64,000 nt of DNA from Flavivirga algicola (lineage in GTDB: Bacteria; Bacteroidota; Bacteroidia; Flavobacteriales; Flavobacteriaceae). The position numbers and the translations under genes are program-made. Below, in pieces: positions 26,403 to 35,802 of the stretch (position 1 is its first letter; each line of letters starts with the position of its first letter). The stretch is from contig NZ_JABBHF010000010.1 in the NCBI RefSeq assembly GCF_012910715.1, positions 62,001-126,000 of the forward strand, given 5' to 3'. The notes under the pieces are model-generated. The model ran no database searches. It saw nothing but the letters and a program-made list of their open reading frames with translations, and was not told the origin of the DNA.

Positions 26403-26501
26403 ATGGACATCATGTCATTTTTAAGTGGAAACGGATTATTTCTGCTATTAGCTTTAGTTTTAATCATTGTATACCTTGTAAATAGAAGAAAAAGAAGATA
26501 A
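26403..26501 (+). CDS. Small single-helix membrane protein, 32 residues
   Basis: The 32-residue product has one hydrophobic helix (GLFLLLALVLIIVYLV) and a basic tail (NRRKRR). Its TAA overlaps the ATG of queD by one base (TAATG), which suggests translational coupling. Unknown function; it could be a regulator or subunit of the nearby transporter. Confidence 0.5.
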   Translation: MDIMSFLSGNGLFLLLALVLIIVYLVNRRKRR

Positions 26502-26953
26502 TGGATCATAAAATTCGCATCACGAAACAGTTTTCTTTTGAAACGGGGCATGCACTTTACGGGTACGATGGCAAGTGTAAAAATGTGCATGGTCACAGCT
26601 ATAAACTTTCGGTCACAGTTATAGGAAAACCCATTACAGATAATACCAATGTAAAATTTGGAATGGTCATCGATTTTGGAGATTTAAAAAAAATAGTCAA
26701 AGAAGAAATTGTTAATGTATTCGATCATGCTACCGTATTTAATAAAAATACGCCACATGTAGAACTTGCCAAAGAATTAGAAGATAGAGGACATAATGTA
26801 CTATTGGTAGATTATCAGCCCACTAGTGAGATGATGGTTATCGATTTTTCAAAAAAAATAAAAAAGCGTTTACCAAGTCATATTTCGTTACATTCTTTAA
26901 AACTTCAAGAAACAGATACCTCTTTTGCAGAGTGGTATGCTAGTGATAATTAA
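26501..26953 (+). CDS. queD: 6-carboxytetrahydropterin synthase
   Basis: QueD turns dihydroneopterin triphosphate into 6-carboxytetrahydropterin in queuosine synthesis. The 150-residue protein keeps the zinc ligands His17, His30 and His32 (FETGHAL, NVHGHSY), catalytic Cys26 (GKCKNVHGH), the DHATVF His and a C-terminal Glu in LQETDTSFAEW. No other queuosine gene is adjacent. Confidence 0.95.
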   Translation: MDHKIRITKQFSFETGHALYGYDGKCKNVHGHSYKLSVTVIGKPITDNTNVKFGMVIDFGDLKKIVKEEIVNVFDHATVFNKNTPHVELAKELEDRGHNVLLVDYQPTSEMMVIDFSKKIKKRLPSHISLHSLKLQETDTSFAEWYASDN

Positions 26954-26973
26954 TTTATTAGACGAATGAACAC

Positions 26974-27855
26974 TTATTGAGGTTTCGTTTTAATAAACCC
27001 TTCGCTTTCACCCCATTCATAAAACCGATCTAACCAATTGTCGCTGGGAAAACCTCGTTTCCAAGTGCCAAAACCGTGTCCGCCTTTGGTATACATATGC
27101 ATGCCTGTTTTTACACCCGCTTTATGCCATTTGTTATATAAATCTGTAAAAACAGTCGCATCAATTAATTGGTCATTAGCAGCGGCAATAAACAATGTAG
27201 GAGGGGTGTCTTTGTTTGGTTTGGGGATAATTAAATCTGTTCCTGGATAAACGGGGACTAAAAAGTTAGGTTTGTTTGCCTCTTTGCATTCGTTCACCAC
27301 TCCAAAGGCAACAACTCCCCCAGCAGAAAAGCCCATAAAGCCAATTTTTTCTGGATCAACACCCAAAGTTTTGGCATTTTCGCGAACATAAGAAATAGCA
27401 TTTAAGCCATCATTCACAGAATAGGGTAATACTTCTTTGGTAATACGAATTCTTTCTTCGTTACTTTGCTCTATAATATCATATAAATCCTGAGCAGCAT
27501 CATCACCGGTAGGCACCAATCTATATTTTAAGATAAAAGCAGTAATTCCTTTTTCTGCTAACCATTTAGCTACGTTATAACCCTCGCTCTTTATACTTAA
27601 AAGGTACATCCCACCTCCGGGAGATACAATAACCGAAGTGCCATTTTTCTTTTTGGGGTCTGGTTCATAAACAATCAATGAAGGTGATGAAATATTTGCT
27701 ATGATTTCAGAATTTGCTCGTTTAGAAAAATATTCTTTTTCAGGATTTTCCCATTTGGTTTTTTCGGGTTTCTCATGAGGAAGTTCAATAATTTGTTGTG
27801 AAAAAATAATTTGTGCTCCTAAAAAAGTAATAATTAATAGTATTCTTTTCTTCAT
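26974..27855 (-). CDS. Exported alpha/beta hydrolase (xylan-esterase/BD-FAE-like)
   Basis: The 293-residue protein has a signal peptide and an alpha/beta-hydrolase fold with VSPGGGMYLLSIKSEG (oxyanion motif), GFSAGG (nucleophile) and GGHGFGTWKRG (catalytic His). It resembles acetyl-xylan-esterase or BD-FAE-type carbohydrate esterases. The cyclase gene lies 18 bp upstream on the same strand, so the two are probably co-transcribed. Confidence 0.85.
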   Translation of the reverse strand: MKKRILLIITFLGAQIIFSQQIIELPHEKPEKTKWENPEKEYFSKRANSEIIANISSPSLIVYEPDPKKKNGTSVIVSPGGGMYLLSIKSEGYNVAKWLAEKGITAFILKYRLVPTGDDAAQDLYDIIEQSNEERIRITKEVLPYSVNDGLNAISYVRENAKTLGVDPEKIGFMGFSAGGVVAFGVVNECKEANKPNFLVPVYPGTDLIIPKPNKDTPPTLFIAAANDQLIDATVFTDLYNKWHKAGVKTGMHMYTKGGHGFGTWKRGFPSDNWLDRFYEWGESEGFIKTKPQ

Positions 27856-27873
27856 AATAATATATTATTAAAT

Positions 27874-28860
27874 TTAAAATGTTGCAATGGGGTTAATAGG
27901 AGAACCCGTTCCTCCAGGAATACGTAAAGGTGCAGCTACAAAAAGAAATTCCCATCTATTTAAACTTGCCGCCTTGGCTGCTAATGCTTCCAATTGTAAA
28001 TTATCTAAAAGTGGCATTCCAAGAGCTACCAATAATAATTGATGAATGGGTGCGCCAAGTCCTTCTATTCCCGACGGATATTTATCACTAACGCCGTCTG
28101 ATCCAATGACCGCAACATCACGTTCTTTTAGCCACTTTACCATGGTAGGATGTAGACCAACTGCGTCTTCTCCAAAATTCCAAACACCTTCTTCTTTACT
28201 TCTAGACCATCTACCTGTTCTAATTAAAAGTACGTCCCCGCGCTTTATTTTAATCCCTGTCTTTTTTTCCCAAGCCACCATATGTTCTGGTTTAATGATA
28301 TCTTCCTTTTTTAGATAAGTTACATTTTTAAGCAGAGGCATATCTACCAGAATCCCTCTTGTAAAAATTCCTGTATTCATTTTTTGAATATCTAACTTTT
28401 CTGCCCCATTTTTTTTAACCAAGTTTTGCGAAAAACCATTGTACATGTTCCCTTTATAAAAAATATGGCACAGAGCATCTATATGAGAATAGTCATTACC
28501 ATGATACCGCATTGTATAAGTATCACTTGCCCAATTATGTCCAGCCCAGGCTTCAAGTGTTATGCTTTGCTTAAGAGGGTGTGGGTTATTACGTGTGGCT
28601 TTTTTAGAAATATCGCGAGCCAGTGATATCGAAATGCCTTCGGTGACAAGGCTTGCGGCTTCCTTTCTTTTTTTAGGGGTTATTAAGTTTAGAGTTCCTA
28701 GTTCATCGTCTTTTCCCCATCTACCCCAATTGGAAAGCTCGTTCATCCATTCACTAATCACCTCTTTTGTAATTGGGTTTTCTTTATTTGGTTCCTGGGC
28801 TATAGTACCCATTGAGGAAAAAATAAGCAAAAGAAATATTATATGTTTTGTGATAACCAT
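27874..28860 (-). CDS. Exported cyclase-family metal hydrolase
   Basis: This is a Cyclase/kynurenine-formamidase-like (PF04199-type) protein of 328 residues. The metal motif is SHIDALCH (the H-x-D-x3-H pattern of the family), followed by KRGDVLLIRTGRW and the late VIGSDGVSD. It begins with a signal peptide (residues 1-21). The substrate is not clear; members hydrolyse N-formylkynurenine, isatin or cyclic amides. It is followed 18 bp downstream by an esterase gene. Confidence 0.9.
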   Translation of the reverse strand: MVITKHIIFLLLIFSSMGTIAQEPNKENPITKEVISEWMNELSNWGRWGKDDELGTLNLITPKKRKEAASLVTEGISISLARDISKKATRNNPHPLKQSITLEAWAGHNWASDTYTMRYHGNDYSHIDALCHIFYKGNMYNGFSQNLVKKNGAEKLDIQKMNTGIFTRGILVDMPLLKNVTYLKKEDIIKPEHMVAWEKKTGIKIKRGDVLLIRTGRWSRSKEEGVWNFGEDAVGLHPTMVKWLKERDVAVIGSDGVSDKYPSGIEGLGAPIHQLLLVALGMPLLDNLQLEALAAKAASLNRWEFLFVAAPLRIPGGTGSPINPIATF

Positions 28861-28959
28861 AAATTAACCCTATAGATTAGAAACTAAAAGTACTTAATTT
28901 TTATTTACATCTATTTTTATGAATTCTAGAAAAAGGACTTTCCTTATATTTACAACCAG

Positions 28960-29721
28960 ATGAAAAACATAAATATTCCAGAAGGAAAGAAAATATATTT
29001 TGCCTCCGATAATCATTTAGGAGCACCAACAAGAGAAGCGTCCCTGCCTCGTGAAAAAAAGTTTGTGGCCTGGTTAGATGAAGTAAAACAAGATGCTGCG
29101 GCTATTTTTCTTTTAGGTGATTTATTTGATTTTTGGATGGACTATAAAAAAGTAGTTCCAAAAGGATTTACAAGAACTTTGGGTAAACTGGCGGAAATCT
29201 CAGATTCTGGAATTCCGATTTATTACTTTGTCGGGAACCATGATTTATGGATGAATGGTTATTTTGAAGAAGAGCTTAATATTCCCGTTTACCATAAGCC
29301 AAAAGAGTTTGCGTTTAATGATAAAACATTCTTTATAGGTCATGGGGATGGTTTAGGACCAGGGGACAAGGGGTATAAACGTATGAAAAAGGTATTTACA
29401 AATTCATTTTGTAAATGGCTGTTTAGGTGGTTGCATCCAGACTTAGGCGTAAAAATGGCGCAATATTTATCGGTAAAAAATAAACTCATTTCTGGTGAAG
29501 AAGATGCTAAGTTTTTGGGAGAGGATAACGAATGGCTGGTACAATATTGCAAGCGAAAGTTAGAAGATAAACACCGCGATTATTTTGTATTCGGGCACAG
29601 GCACTTGCCTCTTAATATAGATCTTAATGAGAAATCAAAATACATTAACCTTGGTGATTGGATAAAGTATTATACTTATGGTGTTTTTGATGGTGAACAT
29701 TTTGAATTAAAAGAATATTAA
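28960..29721 (+). CDS. lpxH: UDP-2,3-diacylglucosamine diphosphatase
   Basis: LpxH removes UMP to give lipid X in lipid A synthesis. The 253-residue calcineurin-like phosphoesterase keeps the metal motifs SDNHLG, GDLFDFW, GNHDLW, GHGDG and GHRHLP. The first motif is D-x-H with Asn between, as in the family. It acts at the inner face of the inner membrane. It is divergent from the cyclase gene. Confidence 0.93.
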   Translation: MKNINIPEGKKIYFASDNHLGAPTREASLPREKKFVAWLDEVKQDAAAIFLLGDLFDFWMDYKKVVPKGFTRTLGKLAEISDSGIPIYYFVGNHDLWMNGYFEEELNIPVYHKPKEFAFNDKTFFIGHGDGLGPGDKGYKRMKKVFTNSFCKWLFRWLHPDLGVKMAQYLSVKNKLISGEEDAKFLGEDNEWLVQYCKRKLEDKHRDYFVFGHRHLPLNIDLNEKSKYINLGDWIKYYTYGVFDGEHFELKEY

Positions 29722-29759
29722 TTTATATCTTCAATTAAAAACCGAATAAATATAAACAC

Positions 29760-30623
29760 ATGAAAAAAGCAGTTTTCTCGCTTCTATGTTTCATAACATT
29801 TTTGGTATCTGCTCAAGAAACAGTGAGTGGTACTATGCTACATGATGATACGGAACGTATTCATAAAATCTATATTCCAAGCTCATATACTATAGAGAAA
29901 CCAGCACCTTTGTTATTACTTATTCACGGTTACAGTGAACCTGCTGGGTGGATTTTAGAATACACCAAGTTTCAACCTCTGGCCGAAAAATACGGTTTTA
30001 TTATAGCGTGCCCGGAGGGAAAAATTAATAGAGCAAAAGTACCTGCATGGGATTTTTCCAGTACCAATGAAAAGGGAGAAATTAAAGATGTAGATTATAT
30101 AAATTCATTTATGGATAAGTTAATAAATGACTATTCAATAGATAAAAAAAGAATTTATATCACAGGTTTTTCTCAAGGCGGGTATATGAGTTTTATAGCT
30201 GGTTGTCACTTAAATAATAGAATTGCAGCAATTGCTCCCGTATCTGGTGCTATGCCTGTTTCAAGTTTATTTAAATGTGCTCCAGTGCACAGTACACCTG
30301 CTATAGTAATTAATGGTGATAATGATAATGCTGTTCCTTATAATGGCAATCGGTTTGGGAAATCAGTAAAGGAATCCTTAAACTTTTGGATTGATTATAA
30401 TAAATGCGATAAAATACCTGTAATTACTTCTGTAGAAGACCAAAATCCTGCCGATGAACAAACCGTAGAAAAACATGAATTCCTTAATGGCGAAAACCAT
30501 TCAAAGATAGTGCACTACAAAGTTGTTGGAGGTACACATTTATGGCCTGGCCGAGAAGGAAATACAAGTTTTGAGGCTACACCAATAATTTGGAAGTTTT
30601 TCTCTCAATTTAAATTAGAGTAA
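29760..30623 (+). CDS. Exported PHB-depolymerase/feruloyl-esterase-like hydrolase
   Basis: The 287-residue protein has a signal peptide (residues 1-18) and the LpqC/PHB depolymerase pattern: LLLLIHGYSEPAGWI, nucleophile in GFSQGGYM, Asp in GDNDNAVPY and His in GGTHLWPG. These are periplasmic or surface esterases acting on polymers or feruloylated sugars. It lies 38 bp after lpxH. Its substrate is unknown. Confidence 0.88.
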   Translation: MKKAVFSLLCFITFLVSAQETVSGTMLHDDTERIHKIYIPSSYTIEKPAPLLLLIHGYSEPAGWILEYTKFQPLAEKYGFIIACPEGKINRAKVPAWDFSSTNEKGEIKDVDYINSFMDKLINDYSIDKKRIYITGFSQGGYMSFIAGCHLNNRIAAIAPVSGAMPVSSLFKCAPVHSTPAIVINGDNDNAVPYNGNRFGKSVKESLNFWIDYNKCDKIPVITSVEDQNPADEQTVEKHEFLNGENHSKIVHYKVVGGTHLWPGREGNTSFEATPIIWKFFSQFKLE

Positions 30624-30651
30624 TGTTCTAATTAAAAATAATTTTTAAATA

Positions 30652-31449
30652 ATGATAAACAGCAAAAAAAATAAATTTGGCTTAGTACTAATAGTAGTCA
30701 TCTCTCTTATCAACTTAAAAGCTATATCTCAAGAAAAACAAAATAACATAATTGAAAAGGCAAATAAAACCTTAAAACTCCAAAAGAAATCTCCTTTATA
30801 TATCCTTAATGATAAAATAGTTTCTAAAAGAATGATTATGCTAATACAAAAAGAAAGCATAGATTCTGTTAGTATTATTCGACCTAAAAATGCTTTTGAA
30901 AAATATGGAGAGAAAGGGAGAAATGGTGTAGTTGAAGTTTATAGTAAAAAAATGTTACGGTTAATAGAAAATAAGCATGTATCTGAAATAGAAAAACACA
31001 CTTTAAAAGCTTTTTTACTAAAAACTAGCTCTAAAGAAGAAATTCCGAACTATAATAAAGCACTTATTATAATAGATAATAAACAACGAGATAAAACAAT
31101 ATTAGATTCTATTATCATGCCTAATGTAGCTTCGATTGCATTTAGAACAGGTAAAGAAATAGAAGTTAAAAAAAAATATGGGAAGGCTTCAAAAAATGGT
31201 GTTATACTTGTAAAGACTATAGATAGAGAGTCTTCTCTTAGGAAATATCATGAATTTCTATTGAAAAATAAATCAATGATTTTTGTTATTGATGGCATTC
31301 CTTCAACTTTTAATGTAGCTAAAAGCTTAAATCCATTAAAAATTCAATCTGTTAACATTCTTAAAGGAGAAGCCGCTACTAAAATTTACAAAGAAAGAGG
31401 TAAGAATGGAGCTGTTTTAATTTTTCTTAAAAAGCCTAAGAAAAATTAG
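30652..31449 (+). CDS. Exported protein with three TonB-plug-like repeats
   Basis: The 265-residue protein has a signal peptide (residues 1-26) and three copies of a unit of roughly 80 residues. Each unit ends in a hairpin of the type used in TonB-dependent receptor plugs: FEKYGEKGRNGVVEVYSKK, KKYGKASKNGVILVKT and KIYKERGKNGAVLIFLKK. Two of the units also open with a short display motif (PLYILNDKIV, MIFVIDGIPS). There is no beta-barrel. It may interact with TonB or an outer membrane partner, or be a peptidase-associated plug such as those in M56-type sensors. Function unknown. Its end overlaps the convergent MFS gene by 4 bp. Confidence 0.75.
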   Translation: MINSKKNKFGLVLIVVISLINLKAISQEKQNNIIEKANKTLKLQKKSPLYILNDKIVSKRMIMLIQKESIDSVSIIRPKNAFEKYGEKGRNGVVEVYSKKMLRLIENKHVSEIEKHTLKAFLLKTSSKEEIPNYNKALIIIDNKQRDKTILDSIIMPNVASIAFRTGKEIEVKKKYGKASKNGVILVKTIDRESSLRKYHEFLLKNKSMIFVIDGIPSTFNVAKSLNPLKIQSVNILKGEAATKIYKERGKNGAVLIFLKKPKKN

Positions 31450-32717
31450 TCTTCAATCTCGTGTGCCTCAACATCTTCTGTCAAATCTAATTCTCTTAGC
31501 ACAGGGTTTTTTATACCAATGGCAAATACGGTAAGCAAGGTCATGGAACCACCAAAAACCACAGCAGCTACAGGTCCTATTAATTTAGCAGCCAAACCAC
31601 TCTCGAAAGCACCTAGTTCGTTAGATGAACCAACAAACATAGAGTTAACAGATGACACACGACCGCGCATATCGTCAGGTGTTTTTAATTGAAGTATCGT
31701 TTGACGAATGACCATTGATATACCATCTGCGGCACCACTTATAAAAAGCATTAAAACACTTACCCAAAAAATGGACGACAGGCCAAAACCAATGATGCTT
31801 AAACCAAAAATAAACACAGCAACGAGTAACTTCTTACCAGTATTTTTACTAATGGGCAAATAAGTTGTTGCAAACATGGTAACGATACTGCCCAAAGATA
31901 TAGAAGCATTTAGGATACCAAACCCTTCACTTCCAACTTCTAATACATCCTGTGCGAAAACAGAAAGAATGGCAACCGTACCACCAAATAAGACTGCAAT
32001 CATATCTAAGGTCAATGCACCTAAAACAGCTTTGTTTTGAAAGACAAAACGAATACCAACCTTTAAGCTTTCTTTTATTGGCTCACCAATTTTCTTGTTT
32101 AAAATAGGTTTCTGTTTTATTTGAAATACTAGTAAAAACGATAGCAACACCAGAAGAAAAACGACACATAAGGTATTATCCACACCAATCCAACTTATAG
32201 AAAACCCGCCAAAAAGGGCACCTAAAACAGCAGCTGCCTTCCAGGTACTTGTACTCCAAGTAGCAGCATTAGGATATATTTTTTTAGGGACAATCAATGC
32301 TACCAGAGAAAATATTGTAGGGCCAAAAAAGGATCGTAAAAATCCACCAAAAAACACAAGGGCATAAATAGAATATAAAATAGCTTTTGTAGACCAATCT
32401 CCAACAAATTTATCCGAGGTCAACAAAAACAATCCTAAACTTATTAGCGAAAAAGCTGCTATGCAAACGGCTAGTAAATTTCGTTTCTCTCTTTGGTCTA
32501 CAATATGGCCTGCAAATAAAGCCATTGTAAAAGCAGGGATAATTTCCATAAGCCCTATAATTCCTAATGATAAAGGATCCTTGGTCAATGAATATACCTG
32601 CCATTCTATCACAATAAATTGCATGGACCAGCCAAACACAAGTAAAAAACGCATTAATAAAAAAATGTTGAATTCCTTAATCCTTAATGCCGCATAGGGG
32701 TCGTTTTTTCGTATCAA
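31446..32717 (-). CDS. MFS transporter, EntS-like
   Basis: The 423-residue protein has 12 predicted membrane helices and the MFS loop motif GHIVDQREKR between helices 2 and 3. Overall it resembles the DHA3/enterobactin-exporter (EntS) group (AALRIKEFNIFLLMRFLLVFGWS at the N-terminus). The substrate is unknown. Single gene; it ends in an overlap with the convergent gene. Confidence 0.92.
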   Translation of the reverse strand: MIRKNDPYAALRIKEFNIFLLMRFLLVFGWSMQFIVIEWQVYSLTKDPLSLGIIGLMEIIPAFTMALFAGHIVDQREKRNLLAVCIAAFSLISLGLFLLTSDKFVGDWSTKAILYSIYALVFFGGFLRSFFGPTIFSLVALIVPKKIYPNAATWSTSTWKAAAVLGALFGGFSISWIGVDNTLCVVFLLVLLSFLLVFQIKQKPILNKKIGEPIKESLKVGIRFVFQNKAVLGALTLDMIAVLFGGTVAILSVFAQDVLEVGSEGFGILNASISLGSIVTMFATTYLPISKNTGKKLLVAVFIFGLSIIGFGLSSIFWVSVLMLFISGAADGISMVIRQTILQLKTPDDMRGRVSSVNSMFVGSSNELGAFESGLAAKLIGPVAAVVFGGSMTLLTVFAIGIKNPVLRELDLTEDVEAHEIED

Positions 32718-32834
32718 AAAATCTAATTTTTATTAGTAAATCTAAATAAATGCTAAAATAGCACCTGCCCTTATTTTAGTTTTTTGTTAAAAAATAAAAT
32801 AGCTAATCGTTTTATTTTAGTTTCTAACCATAAA

Positions 32835-34526
32835 CTATTCTTTAATATCCCTTAATTTAAGCTGCAACGATACGTTTCCCTGCCACTCATTTTCATCAAT
32901 AGAGTAGACAGCTTTAAATGGTTTTTTTTCAGAAATCAAATCGTATTTGTCTCCCATACTAAAACCAATGCACACTATACTGTTCGACCCAGGTTGCGTA
33001 ACTGTTAATCGTAAATGCGTTTTATCTTCTCCCACACATTTACCATACCCCGTATCTGTTAAATTTTCAGTCATAAAAATAGGAGTCATATTATTAGGAC
33101 CAAAAGGTGCAAATTGTTTTAAGACCCTATAGAACTTTGGAGTAATATGGTTTAAATCAATTTGAACATCTGCTTTTATCTCGGGAATTAATAAGTTTTT
33201 ATCAATGGTTCTGGCAACAACATCTTCAAAAGCTTGTTTAAAAGCTTCGTAGTTTTCTTTTTTCAGAGTTAACCCAGCAGCATATTTATGGCCTCCAAAT
33301 TGCTCAATATGTTCACTACAAGCGCTTAAAGCATTATAAACATCAAAATCTTTAACCGAACGTGCCGAAGCGGCTAATTTTTCACCACTTTTTGTAAACA
33401 CGAGCGTTGGTCTATAATAGGTTTCGGTTAATCTAGAAGCCACAATACCAATAACACCTTTATGCCAAGTTTCATCGTAAACAACAGTAGTAAAGCGTTC
33501 CTGTTCTTTTTGTTCTTCAATTTGTTTAAGAGCTTCTTCTGTAATTCGTTTATCTGTTTCACGTCTGTCCAGATTATAATCGTTAATTTCCGAAGCATAT
33601 TTTGCGGCTAACGCTTCTTCGGTTTCGGTTAATAATGCGACTGCATAATTGCCATGCTTCATGCGACCAGCTGCATTTATTCTTGGCGCGACAATAAATA
33701 CCACATCTGTAATTGTCAATTCTGTTTTTTTTACTTGACTTAAAATAGCTTTAATACCTGGTCGTGGATTGCTGTTAATTACCAATAACCCAAAATAGGC
33801 CAGTATTCTGTTTTCTCCTGTTATGGGAACAATATCGGCACCAATAGCTGTTGCTACTAAATCTAAATATACTGTTAGGTCATTTACAGTTTTCCCTTCT
33901 TTTTCTGCTAATGCCTGTATCAATTTAAAACCTACGCCACAACCGCATAGCTCTTTATATGGATATTTGCAATCTTCTCGTTTGGGATCTAAAACAGCAG
34001 AAGCTTCAGGAATACTGTCGCCAGGTCTATGATGATCACAAATAATGAAGTCGATCCCTTTCTCTTTGGCAAATGCTACTTTCTCGACAGATTTAATACC
34101 GCAATCTAAAGCGATAATAAGTGTAAAGTCATTTTCTAAAGCAAAATTGATACCTTTATAAGATATGCCATAGCCTTCATCATATCTATTTGGAATATAG
34201 GTGTGAACTAAACCATATCGTGTTTTTAAGTATGTGGCCATTAAAGCAACCGAAGTTGTGCCGTCTACATCATAATCACCATAAACCAAAATATTTTCGT
34301 TATTGGCTATTGCTTTTTCTATACGGGCAACAGCTTTATCCATATCCTTCATTAAATAAGGATCGTGCAAACCGTTAAGGCTTGGCCTGAAAAAGGCTTT
34401 GGCCTGATCGTACGTTTCAATACCACGTTGTAATAACAAGGTTGCCAACACAGAATCTATCTGAAGTGCTTCTTGCAATGCTTCTATTTTCGATGTTTCT
34501 GGCTTAGGTTTTAATGTCCAACGCAT
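32835..34526 (-). CDS. recJ: Single-stranded-DNA exonuclease
   Basis: RecJ is a 5'-3' exonuclease for recombination and mismatch repair. The 563-residue protein has the DHH-family motifs VYGDYDVDGTTSVAL (D84, D86, D88) and FIICDHHRPGD, then the DHHA1 domain (GHKYAAGL) and the C-terminal OB-fold. Length is normal for the Bacteroidota form. Confidence 0.96.
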   Translation of the reverse strand: MRWTLKPKPETSKIEALQEALQIDSVLATLLLQRGIETYDQAKAFFRPSLNGLHDPYLMKDMDKAVARIEKAIANNENILVYGDYDVDGTTSVALMATYLKTRYGLVHTYIPNRYDEGYGISYKGINFALENDFTLIIALDCGIKSVEKVAFAKEKGIDFIICDHHRPGDSIPEASAVLDPKREDCKYPYKELCGCGVGFKLIQALAEKEGKTVNDLTVYLDLVATAIGADIVPITGENRILAYFGLLVINSNPRPGIKAILSQVKKTELTITDVVFIVAPRINAAGRMKHGNYAVALLTETEEALAAKYASEINDYNLDRRETDKRITEEALKQIEEQKEQERFTTVVYDETWHKGVIGIVASRLTETYYRPTLVFTKSGEKLAASARSVKDFDVYNALSACSEHIEQFGGHKYAAGLTLKKENYEAFKQAFEDVVARTIDKNLLIPEIKADVQIDLNHITPKFYRVLKQFAPFGPNNMTPIFMTENLTDTGYGKCVGEDKTHLRLTVTQPGSNSIVCIGFSMGDKYDLISEKKPFKAVYSIDENEWQGNVSLQLKLRDIKE

Positions 34527-34577
34527 GGATTAATTGAAATTATATGATTTAAAGCTAAACAAATTTGTTTTCAACTT

Positions 34578-35000
34578 TTATTTCTTATGAAAATGAGTTT
34601 CTATGGTTAATTCTGAAAATTGACGAAACATTTCCATCACACCGCAATACTTTTCAATGGACAAATCCACGGCACGTTGTAATTTCTTTTCATGTAAATC
34701 ATCACCGTAAAAATGGAAATGCATAGCTACTTTATCGTAATACTTTGGGTGCTCTTCTGTTAAGTTAGCTTCAATGTCAATTTTAAAATCGTCAACATTA
34801 AGCTTCATTTTTTTTATTAAGGCTGCCACATCTAAACCAGAACAACCCGCTAAACTAGATAACATTAAAGCTTTAGGGCGATAGCCTTCACTTTTTCCAC
34901 CATTTTCCTCACCAGCATCGATAAATAAATTATGCCCAGATGGATTTGTACTTTCAAACTTCATATCTCCCAGCCAGGTTGTTGTAATATGATTTGTCAT
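34578..35000 (-). CDS. OsmC family peroxiredoxin-like protein
   Basis: A 140-residue OsmC/Ohr-type protein that reduces organic hydroperoxides. The two reactive Cys are Cys53 (SSLAGCSGLD) and Cys119 (EKYCGVMEMF). It is divergent from the AhpD-like gene with 58 bp between the starts, so the two oxidative-stress genes may share a control region. Confidence 0.92.
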   Translation of the reverse strand: MTNHITTTWLGDMKFESTNPSGHNLFIDAGEENGGKSEGYRPKALMLSSLAGCSGLDVAALIKKMKLNVDDFKIDIEANLTEEHPKYYDKVAMHFHFYGDDLHEKKLQRAVDLSIEKYCGVMEMFRQFSELTIETHFHKK

Positions 35001-35058
35001 GTCTCTGAATTATTTTTTGTTACTTGTAGCTTCAAAAATACTATTAAAAAACAAAAAT

Positions 35059-35649
35059 ATGCCTTTAGTTACACCATTATCTGCTAATCATGATTTAGAG
35101 ACTCAAAAACTTGCCGAATTCTTTAATGAAACTTTGGGTTTTTGTCCAAACTCTGTACTTACCATGCAGCACCGACCAGCAATAAGTAAAGCATTTATAA
35201 ACCTGAATAAAGCAGTTATGGCTAATGAAGGACGAGTAACTTCTGCTTTAAAAAGAATGATCGCTTGGGTAAGTAGTAATTCAACAGGTTGCCGATATTG
35301 CCAAGCACATGCTATTCGGGCTGCCGAACGCTATGGTGCAGAGCAAGAACAGTTAGACAATATTTGGGATTATCGTACCCATCCTGCTTTTAGTGAGGCA
35401 GAACGTGCTGCTTTAGATTTCTCCTTACAAGCCTCTCAGGTACCAAATGGTGTCGATGAAAATATTAAAAAACGTTTATACGAACATTGGAATGAAGGTG
35501 AAATTGTTGAAATGTTAGGTGTTATTTCCCTATTTGGATATTTGAACCGTTGGAACGACTCTATGGGTACTTCTATTGAAAAAGGAGCCGTTGAAAGTGG
35601 GGTAAAATATCTTGAGAAGCACGGTTGGGAAAAGGGAAAACACAAATAG
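35059..35649 (+). CDS. AhpD-like carboxymuconolactone-decarboxylase-family protein
   Basis: The 196-residue protein started at ATG 35059 (MPLVTPLSANHDL) has the AhpD-type redox motif GCRYCQAH (C78-x2-C81 and His83). The family includes alkylhydroperoxidases. An upstream in-frame ATG at 34999 overlaps the divergent osmC start and gives an unlike extension. Placement next to an OsmC gene supports a role in peroxide defence. Confidence 0.9.
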   Translation: MPLVTPLSANHDLETQKLAEFFNETLGFCPNSVLTMQHRPAISKAFINLNKAVMANEGRVTSALKRMIAWVSSNSTGCRYCQAHAIRAAERYGAEQEQLDNIWDYRTHPAFSEAERAALDFSLQASQVPNGVDENIKKRLYEHWNEGEIVEMLGVISLFGYLNRWNDSMGTSIEKGAVESGVKYLEKHGWEKGKHK

Positions 35650-35802
35650 TTTTATATTTTTTATTAAGCATTTGATTTTTAGTTCTTTGTGATTATTTAC
35701 TAAAAGGCTTTATTGTAAGAAATGTAAATATTTTATGACTAAATAGTTGGCGATTAAGTAATTATTGCCTATGTTAGCCTCAACTATTATAACCCCAAAA
35801 TA

